Positions 56,150 to 64,000 of a DNA stretch of 64,000 bases are shown one piece after another. The stretch is from Cryptomeria japonica (lineage: Eukaryota; Streptophyta; Pinopsida; Cupressales; Cupressaceae): NCBI RefSeq assembly GCF_030272615.1, contig NC_081414.1, positions 523,014,137 to 523,078,136 of the forward strand, written 5' to 3'. The notes below the pieces were generated by a model. It was given only the letters and a program-made list of their open reading frames with translations, made no database searches and was not told the origin of the DNA. Position 1 is the first letter of the stretch. Each line of letters starts with the position of its first letter. Position numbers and translations under genes: made by a program.

Positions 56150-57277
56150 TGTTGTCATTTTTATTGTTTATGTTGTGATTGTCATTGATGGACACACACT
56201 TGTATTGAGATCCCCTTTATATTTATGAGCTCATGCTCAACCGGTATTTGTTCCAACCGGTATGTGGTATACTAGTCTTTAGACTAGTGGTGATTTTACA
56301 GAATGTGTTTCCCGGTCTGATGCGGCATGTCGACCCCAAGCGGTTCGTAGATCACAAGTGGTACGAGGGAGAAAAGCAGCACAACACATTATTACCAGTC
56401 TTCATTGCTATCAAACTAGCAACCAGTATTTTGTATGAACCGATAATACTCTATGATGAGTTACCAACCGGCATTTTGTGATGAGTTACAAATCCACCGA
56501 TTGTTTGACGGTGCCGACACATTGATGGTTCTTTTTGTGTCATGTTACTGAGTATGTCTAGATTCATTGAACCTAGGAAATTGTAATGTAATCCTATTGG
56601 ACCGACATGAAATTAGATTCCTTTAAAAGGACATCATGTCTAGGGTTTTAAGTTGTTGCTAAAAGGGTTAATGTCGAGCTAGGGTTTAAGGTGGAAGTTG
56701 AGAACGATCTTATCTGAGAAGATCAAGTTGTAACTGTGAGAGAGAGAGAGAAGACTAAAGTAATGCTGGAATGCATTAGCTGTGAGCAATACTAGATCTA
56801 ACCAAGCAATTTGTGCTATTAGATAGATCAAACACTTGTTGATTACTCACATCTTTGACAAGTCTATAGCCCTTAATTGGGTAGGCCTCAAAGCCTTTGT
56901 AAAATCCTCTAACAAGGTAGTCTTTAATTGGACTTATCTCCTAACAGAGATTGAGATTCCTAACAGGATCTGTTCTAGTGAAGAACATTGTAAGACCTTA
57001 ACTGGTCTAACCTTAACCAGTCTAGTTTCTATTCTATAGATAGTGACTTGTGAGTTCCATCTCACCGTGGTTTTTCATAGATGGGTTTCCACATCAAATA
57101 TCTTGTGTTATGGTTGTATTGCTTTTGTGGGTGAATGCTTTATTCGCATTTTGGTTTGCATGTGTGGTAATCGGTTTGATTGTTAGACTGCTTTACCAGT
57201 TTATCTTTAGACTGTGTAAGTGTTTTAGTGCAGAAGTTTTTGGCATACTAATTCACCCCCCCTCTTATTATTCATCA
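56150..57277 (+). repeat. 3' LTR of copia element
   Basis: Begins TGTTGTCATT and ends ATTCATCA. Aligns with 49451-50613 except for the missing 37-base block, two extra bases in the AG run near 56750, and scattered substitutions. Confidence 0.93.
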
Positions 57278-57282
57278 AACCA

Positions 57283-59067
57283 TAGATTAGAAAATATAAC
57301 TAGATACTTTACGCCTTGATCCCTTGCCGAAACGGGTATGTAGGTAGTCTAGGGACGAAGTTGTCCCTTGTACTCAAGCATTCGGGGATGGGTCTAGGAT
57401 TTAGTAAGTAGATGGATTGCAAAGTAGCCTAATTTTAAAGATAAGGAAAATAAAGGAAAAAGTAATTCAACGCATACTCGGAAGGAATCCCATATGGATT
57501 CGCTTGACTTCCTGAGGCTTTAGGCCAAATTTTGAGGCGGAATTCAAGCTTGTATTATGTTATTTCATTTTCTCCTAACGACGGCGACCTCAGTGCACCC
57601 TTGTTAGAGGAGTGTAGTTCTTAGTGATTGACTCAGGACCCGGATGGTCCCATTGAGTCTAAGTCAATGTCCAAAGCACATCCTATCCCAAGTTGGATAG
57701 ATACCTACCCTATTTGGGTAGATTCCTATCTCATATTGGATAGATGAAACCTCTTGTCCCATATGATCAAATGCCTAACTTGTATGGTTAGATGCTCATC
57801 CCAGATGGATGAATGCCTAATCCAATTGAATAGATGCCCAAAGTATGTGAATGAATAAAACCCAAATGATTAAATAAATTAACTAAACAAAAAATTGTCG
57901 AAAATTCTTAGATTAGTAGTGTCGTGCCTATGAAGTGTTGTACTTGCAGCTGCAACACAAACACTCAATAGATCATTACAAGCATGGTTAGCAAATAAGA
58001 ATCAAATGAAAGATGAACCATGACAAAGCGACCTATCGCCTCCTAAGAGATGTGAGTGTGGATTTTCTCTCAGGCCTAGATAAACAATCCCAGTGACTTG
58101 ACTACACCTAGATGGAGGATTTGAAATGATAATGATATGAAAAGATGAGATTGATTGAGCTAGATTGTTACAAGAGACTAATTAAGCTAATTGTATGAAT
58201 GATTAAGCTATGATGATGATGCAATCAAGCTAGAAAAGAGATTGATTAATCTACGTGATTCAACAATTATGCTAGAAAATGATCAAATTAAACTTAATCT
58301 AAGATGCAATTGCCTATAACAACAATGCTCAAATGGTATGCCTATAGTAACAATGCCTAAGATGAAAATGAGATGGGATCCTTTGTGCTCCAAAATGGGG
58401 GATATTTATAGGATTTCCAAGGCCAGGGATGAGGTGGCAAGTATCAATGATCAAGATTGAGTCTAAAGATATCAACGGTAAAATTGGAGGAGGTTGGAGG
58501 AAGGGACACTTGTCATCTTTGTGGTGACAAGTGTCAAGGAGCCTTGCTCATAATAGGGCAAGTGTCCAAGGGAGGAGACATGTGGCCAAGTGCCATGTGT
58601 CTTAAGGGATGAATATCCACACCATAAGAGGTTAGGATAAGGAGGTTAGAATGTGCAAGATAAGATAGGGTTAGGTAAACCCAAGGTTAGGTGGAATGGG
58701 TTAGATTAGAGGGATGTTTAGGTTAGGGTGTTAAAAGTTAGGAGGCATGTGGGCAATTTGAATTTAAAAATTCAAATAATAGGAAAAGACTAATTAATTT
58801 TCAACAACTCATAAACTGATTTGTTTTAATTAATTACAGGATTAGAGGGAATGAATTTAATGGGGGAGGATTAATTAATTTGAATTAATTAATCAAAAGA
58901 GACCATTGAAATGAACCTATTAAATAAATCCTTAGATTTATTAATAAGTAGATGAATGGGATAATTTAATCAAATTTCTAAAGAATTCAATTAAATTGGG
59001 GAGGGGGATTCATTAAATAATTGCTTATTTAATTAATTATCTTTTGATGATTTTTTAGGTGCATACA
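57283..59067 (-). repeat. LTR of minus-strand Tat element
   Basis: Bounded on the inner side by the PPT and starting TGTATGCACC on the minus strand. A TATA-like box (TATAAATATCCCCC, minus strand) lies near 58397-58410, giving a U3 of about 650 bases. Continues across the copia insertion to the region before 49450. No partner LTR is in the window. Confidence 0.7.
58397..58410 (-). promoter_or_regulatory. TATA box of minus-strand Tat LTR
   Basis: The minus strand reads TATAAATATCCCCC, followed by CATTTTGGAGCACAAAGG. Its position inside the LTR fits a U3/R boundary. No other promoter element was identified. Confidence 0.5.
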
Positions 59068-59081
59068 TTTTGCCCCTCTTT
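59068..59081 (-). other. Polypurine tract of minus-strand Tat element
   Basis: AAAGAGGGGCAAAA on the minus strand, the same 14 bases as at 37141-37154, directly followed by TGTATGCACC. Confidence 0.88.
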
Positions 59082-59385
59082 GAAGCAAGGTGTGATGACG
59101 CATTGATTCAAATAATAATCTCATTTTGATGATGATATTGGTTCTATATGGATGCCCCAGACATTGATTGATAAATTGCGGTACGATGATGCCCCCTCAA
59201 GAGATCAATTGAGATAATTGATTTTTTGAGTGTTTGATTTTTTGTGAAATTGATATCCCGATTAGAAATGATTTGATTCCTGCAACTCTGGTTGATGAAA
59301 ATGCGAGTTCTACGTTCACGGTGATGTGGTTCTTGATTATTGATAAAGCTTGATTGGTTAGATTGATAAGATAGAGATTCAGTCT

Positions 59386-59520
59386 AGTTTCAGGAATGAT
59401 ACCTCCTGTATAAGACAAAGATGATCAAAGCGTTTGGTTTCAGGAATGATATATCCTGTATAAGACACGATAGAACATTTGGTTCCAGGAAAGATACATG
59501 ATGTATAAGACATGATAGAA
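59386..59520 (-). repeat. 45-50-bp tandem repeat in 3' UTR
   Basis: Three degenerate units: GTTTCAGGAATGATACCTCCTGTATAAGACA, again at ~59436, and a third starting GGTTCCAGGAAAGATACATGATGTATAAGACA at ~59481. Confidence 0.85.
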
Positions 59521-59875
59521 TTGATTTAGATGCGATTGATTGATAGAATTTATAAGGTTGATTGAGCAAAGAACTGACAGATTTGTTGATATCCAGTTGT
59601 AGGAAGATTTAGATATGCTGATGTTGGTTTGGTTGAGAGGGTAACATAAGATTTGCACTGGGTCGATGATATCTAGAGAGATGAGTCATTGGTCTGATTG
59701 CGTATCCACTTATGATGAGACATTGATGATTCCTATGAGAGATTTTTCCTTGGATAAGATGAGCTTTTGTGATCCCATGTAAGAATGAAATGCAAGCTAA
59801 ATGCAAAGCTACGATCAGACAAGTCATTGGGTTATTGTTGTTTGTCATCATTGACATTTTTAAAATGTGGGAAGT

Positions 59876-60000
59876 GAGTGCAAACATTGATGGTATAATT
59901 AAACTTTGATGACCTGAGCACTACTTTCCTGGATTTTGATATGGCAAGTTAGCACAAGCATCGAGGTATAATTGAACCAAGATGACCTGAGTGTTGCTTG
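59876..60000 (-). repeat. ~72-bp duplicated segment in 3' UTR
   Basis: GCAAACATTGATGGTATAATT...GATGACCTGAGCACT (59878) recurs as GCACAAGCATCGAGGTATAATT...GATGACCTGAGTGTT (59950). Confidence 0.75.
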
Positions 60001-60689
60001 TGTAAAATAGGCAGTATTAACCATTTCAATACGCAAATTGGAAATGTCTGCGATGATACTCCCATGATCATGTCCTCAGACAAATTTGTACATATTTGTG
60101 ATTAATTTACAAACAACAAACATCAGACAATAGACAACAGAAAATAGACAAGAAAAACATATCACGTTCCTTGTTTGTTCCTCTAGTCAAAGACATCCTG
60201 GAGTCACTCAGAAATCATGATAGTGAAAATCAAGAGAGAAAAGTTGAGTAGTCATGTTAATATTATTATCCAAAAGATATCATCTATTGAAAGGTGTGCG
60301 AATGTGCTTGGACTCAAATGTGATAGTTTGATGGTTGATAATTTGATCTCGTGTTCAACATTGGATGTGTCTTAGTTTTCACTTGATAAGAGTTTCCTAA
60401 CTATTGTTCTTCCTATTTGATTAAGCTAAAAAATGATCAATAATTTTGCCCCTAGCTAGGTGTAGGATTTTGCTGCAAGCCTAGAAACAAATTATTATGA
60501 TATACCCAATGATCTAAACCATGGTGAGAAGCCACCCGAGATGTTCGCGTATGGACAAAGGCTTTATTATGGATATGAACAACATTGATGGAAAAGAATG
60601 AATGCAAGTGGAAGGATGCATGAACCAATAGATGGAAGAGCTAGCTGATAGATAGTGCATGTTTGCTAGGTTTTCACCATCTGTTTTTA

Positions 60690-60960
60690 TTGCAGTTTTT
60701 CTCATATTTTTTTTTATTTTTTATTTTTTTTTATTTTTTTACTGTTTTTGGATTTTTCTACTTTTTCATTGTTTTTGGATTTTTATTCTTTTTCATTGTT
60801 TTTGGATTTTCTCTGCTTTTTCACTGTTTTTGGATTTTCCTGCTTTCTCACTGTTTTTGGATTTTCTCTACTTTTTCACTATTTTTGGATTTTTCTGCTT
60901 TTTAACTGTTTTTGGATTTTTTGCTTTTTCACTATTTTGGATTTTTTGTTTTTTCAGACA
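60690..60960 (-). repeat. T-rich ~30-bp tandem array in 3' UTR
   Basis: About eight units with the core TTTTTCACTGTTTTTGGATTTTCTCTGC. It occupies the equivalent place (after integrase, before PPT) to the A-rich array at 35521 when read on the minus strand. Open frames over it are repeat artefacts. Confidence 0.85.
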
Positions 60961-60989
60961 TAAAAATTCTTTAGATGCATGCTATTGAT

Positions 60990-62008
60990 GGGTTCCTCGA
61001 GCTAATCCCCATCCTATGTTGATAGCTGATATGCTTCTGATCCAAATACTATTGTGACCTCAAACGGACCTAACTAGTTTGGTTTAAACTTTCCTTTCTT
61101 TTCTCTATCTGACTGGTTTCATAGATTTTCTTTTAGTACTAGTTCCCCAACTTGAAAGACTCGTGGTTTGACCTTGTGATTATAACTTCAACACATTCTT
61201 TGTTGATATACCTTCAAATGATCAAAGGCATTTTTTCTTCGTTCATGGATCAATTCTAACTCCTGCAATCTAGATACTCGATGTTCTTCATCTAGGATAA
61301 GACCTTTTAATGATACTCATAGAGAAGGTATCTCTACTTCTATATTGCTTATGATCCATAAACAAGAGAGAAAGGGGTGGCACCTGTTGGCATGTAGATA
61401 CTAGTATGGTAGGCCCATAGAGCAGGGTTCAATCGAATATGGCATTCTATGCCAGCATCATTCACTATCCTTTTGAGTATTTTTAAAATAGTTTTGTTTG
61501 ATTCTTTTGCTTGCCCATTTCCTTGTGGATAGTAAGGTGTAGAAAATATGTTTTGGATCTTGAATTTCTCACATAGTTCTTGGACATCCTGATTCTTGAA
61601 CGGTCACCCATTATCAGTGATAATGGTCATAGGTATTCCATAGTGACAGATGATGTAGTTCAAGATAAATGGAGCAATTTGTTTTCTTGTGATATTTGTG
61701 AGAGGTATTGCCTTAATCCATTTTATGAAATATTTTGTAGCTACAAGGATGAATTTGTGATCATTAGATGAAGAAGGATTTATATTTCCTACTAGATCAA
61801 GGCCCCATTGGAAGAACGGCCAAGATGTTGCCAAAGCATGAAGTTCTTGTGCTGGAGTATGATTAAAATTCCCATGGATCTGACATTGCTTTCATGTTTT
61901 AGCTATCTGAAAAGAATGTCATTCCATAGTTGGCCAATAATAGCCCAAGTGTATGAGTTCTTTCGAAATGGTAAGACCACTTGAATGAGTGCCACAAATT
62001 TTGTTATA
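60990..62008 (-). pseudogene. Integrase fragment of minus-strand Tat element
   Basis: From the right: ICGTHSSGLTISKELIHLG and YYWPTME (zinc-binding part, first His lost at the insertion), CQIHGNFNHTPAQELHA, catalytic Asp in WGLDLVGNINP, second Asp in MTIITDNG, a stop, then YYPQGNGQAKESNKTILKIL with the Glu. Then WAYHTSIYMPTGATPFSLVY and the C-terminal domain (LGPFEV...AYQL) near 61040. Several stops and frameshifts lie downstream of the core. Very similar in layout to the integrase at 34181-35490. Confidence 0.88.
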
Positions 62009-64000
62009 TGTGAGGCCCTACCCCGACTCAGCTTGACATTTTATGCTATTTTCATATTGAGACTATTATGGATGCTTTATTTTATGCATTATGGATTTAG
62101 AACCTATATGATTCCATGATTTGGTTCACATTGACGTATATTGATGCTTCATTTTATGCATTATGATTATGAAACTTTATATGTTGCTAGAATAGGATCA
62201 TTTTGAAATGATGTAAGCCAATATTGGCTTTGCAGGACTTCATTCTGATGATAGAAATAGGATGCTTATTATATGAATGGTTCAATTTTGAGGATTATGA
62301 TAATTGCTTATGTGGAATCAAATTTAAATGAATGAGATATTGAATTATTATTGTCAAATGTATGAGTGTTTGATGTGCAATGAAATCTATGTGTTTAATT
62401 ATATATATAATTGTGATTATTTGGAATTACTAATGTGTTAATTGAGATGCACAGGAAAATTATCCATGTGACCATGGAAATAATATGGAGAACCAAACCT
62501 AGACCTATGTACGTTTGTTAAGCTAGGGGTTGTCTATTTGGAGAGACAACACCCCGTTTGTATTGTTTTTTATTTGTGAAAGTAAATGATGGATGAGTGT
62601 TAAATTGATTTTATGTATATGTGTAATCCTGCAAGAGACAAATTCCATGTGTGATTTTTATATTGTATTTTATTGTGTCACTTGACACATGTGCTGATTA
62701 GTGTCATTGATTTTGACTTGTCTCTTGGAGGGAGTTTTGTTTCTACCAAAGCCATTCAAACACATGAGTGTGGTCCCAAATTTGCCTTGGGTAGGGAGTC
62801 TTGGGAGTGGTCAACTCAGGTTTGACCCGTAGGTTAACTTCAGTTGGGTTTCTAAGGGGTCAAATGGACTCCTAGGGTCAGTTTTAGGGCTTTTCCAAAG
62901 GTCCAAAGGGTATACCTATGGGTTAGGGGTATTTTTAAGCATGTGACTACTCCCATGTGACTGTTTAGCCACCTCAAAAAGTGGTTTTCCCAAGGTGAGC
63001 AAAAATTCAACTTAGAAGGTTCCTCCTAGGATAGACAACCTTCCCTTTTGATGTCAAACTCTCTTCCCCATCCTCTCTCACCATTTCCCTTTCCAGTTTT
63101 AGCAACATGTAAGAGGTTGGGAAGAGAAACCAATGGGAACTTTCACCTTACCCAAGGGGTTGGGAAGTGTGAGAGAGGCCTTCTTAGGCAAGGATTAGGA
63201 ACATAGTGAGTAATCACCCACTCTCCATTGTTGAAGATTATGCAATTTTTGAAAATAGTTGTAGGATAGAATTCTTGGTGAAGTGTTGGTGAAGAGTTTT
63301 GTGTGGATTTGGGCTGATCATCCCCAACTAAGTCTATCATACCTATTGGCAGATTAAGGTTGGTTTTACTCTCTTTTGTTTATGTTGTTTATGTTGTTTT
63401 GAAAGAAAGAAATGCTAGTATGAGAAGATGTGTATATGTAAATTGTTTTGTAGGAGAAAAGTGTAAATGTTTCCTTTCCTTGTTCTTTGTTTATGTGTTC
63501 TTGTTTTAGGAGTGTCCAAGGCCTCCTACTCTTGGGAGAGTAGGATGGTCTTGGGGTGGAAGAAGTATGACAACCTTGGGTGAGAGGCTCTCCTTATGGA
63601 GAGTGATCTCAAGGGTGTCCTTTGTGACCCTTGCTGCATAGCCTTGTGTATGCATTTGGGGGTCATAAGGGGAGAAAATATGGCTTTTATGCCTTTGGGG
63701 GGCATAAGGTGTGGAGATGAATTTGTTGTATTTTGTTTTGCCATGAGGTGGCTTGAGTTGTAATATGCTTGCAATCTCCCCAATGGTGCTTGGTCCACTT
63801 CCACCCGTGGAAATTTCATCACAAGTTGTGGTGAGAGTGTAGCTTGGGATGAGAAAATGCATGTTGAGTATTTGCCCTTGTTTGTTGTGTTTGTTTGTCT
63901 GTTTGTGACCCATCTAGTGCTTGGTTCTCCAAGCGCGGGGGTGGCTTCTAGTAAGCCTAGGTTGGAAGGTGAGCTCTCCATGGTCAAGTTGTATTTTTAT
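62009..64000 (+). mobile_element. Probable left LTR of another LTR element
   Basis: At 62009 the integrase reading frame is cut by TGTGAGGCCCTACCCC. This begins with TG and has the CCCTACCC motif also found at the start of the LARD-like LTR (TGTAGTACCCCTACCC). The next 2 kb are AT-rich and non-coding. No PBS or second LTR occurs before the window end. Open frames at 63143-63987 (minus) are not convincing. An insertion is certain from the interrupted domain; its classification is inferred. Confidence 0.5.

Larger units (their letters stand above)
49451..57277 (+). mobile_element. Sirevirus-like Ty1/copia element lacking pol, 7.8 kb
   Basis: Complete element with LTRs 49451-50613 and 56150-57277 and a perfect 5-bp TSD AACCA at 49446-49450 and 57278-57282. 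It has a tRNA-iMet PBS, a gag with zinc knuckles, a large second frame, repeated GGGGGAGA tracts and a final PPT before the 3' LTR. The PPT (CAAAGGGGGAGA), LTR start TGTTG and multiplied internal PPT-like tracts are typical of Sireviruses. No protease, integrase or RT motif occurs between gag and the second frame. It must have depended on another element for enzymes. Confidence 0.88.
57283..62008 (-). mobile_element. Tat-lineage gypsy fragment, minus strand
   Basis: Reading right to left: integrase (62008 to ~60990), a T-rich array, a 3' UTR, a PPT (59068-59081) and an LTR starting TGTATGCACC at 59067. The copia element is inserted in that LTR. The right part (RT, gag) is cut off at 62008 by another LTR element. 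Family membership follows from the integrase sequence and a PPT identical to that of the Tat element at 37141. Confidence 0.85.

Noticed and set aside
60659-60988. Phe-rich open frames
   Set aside because: Artefact of the T-rich tandem array in the Tat 3' UTR.
63143-63987. Overlapping minus-strand frames of 65-153 codons near the window end
   Set aside because: No family resemblance; they lie in the presumed LTR at 62009 and overlap in different frames.
1-64000. tRNA, rRNA or microRNA genes
   Set aside because: No cloverleaf, rRNA core or convincing miRNA-type foldback was recognised; the GGTATCAGAGCC hits are PBSs.

Overview
This is nuclear DNA of a seed plant. It is dominated by nested retrotransposons, with no intact host gene, no operons and no CRISPR or phage features. 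The mixture (two plant L1-type LINEs, two Tat-lineage Ty3/gypsy elements with a dual RNase H, a Sirevirus-like Ty1/copia element, and a non-coding element with ~4 kb LTRs), the AT-rich spacers and the heavy decay suggest a very large genome, plausibly a conifer or other gymnosperm. The species cannot be proven from the sequence. Element-level calls rest on direct structural signals: LTR pairs, primer-binding sites (PBS), polypurine tracts (PPT), a target-site duplication (TSD), domain motifs and interrupted repeats.

Layout: (1) 1-5843: 3' part of a plus-strand L1 (RT, Zn-finger linker, RNase H, long 3' UTR, terminal hairpin). (2) 5844-23763: one non-autonomous LARD-like LTR element: 5' LTR 5844-8124, PBS at 8127, non-coding core to 11817, PPT, and a 3' LTR from 11830. 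The first L1 sits in its 5' LTR. A second, minus-strand L1 (13591 to about 22258) splits its 3' LTR. (3) 23764-38657: a 14.9-kb Tat-type gypsy element with ~1.5-kb LTRs, inserted into the same 3' LTR. Its right flank does not continue that LTR, so a rearrangement is likely. (4) 39495-43440: remains of an intron-containing gene with a recognisable SET domain, followed by unassigned exon-like blocks. (5) 43441-49450: mostly featureless AT-rich DNA with three degenerate tandem repeats. (6) 49451-57277: a complete Sirevirus-like copia element with a perfect 5-bp TSD (AACCA). It has gag and a ~1075-codon unknown second frame but no protease, integrase or reverse transcriptase. (7) 57283-62008: a minus-strand Tat gypsy fragment (LTR, PPT, 3' UTR, integrase) whose LTR hosts the copia element. 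(8) 62009-64000: probable start of another LTR element, inserted into that integrase.

All polyproteins are broken by premature stops. Most look like C-to-T or G-to-A changes in CAG, CGA or TGG codons, as expected from deamination of methylated cytosines in silenced repeats. Host and guest can be ordered by nesting: LARD before both L1s and the Tat element; minus-strand Tat before the copia element and the element at 62009. The most unusual loci are the pol-less copia element with its large second frame, the LARD-like element, and the SET-domain gene remnant.
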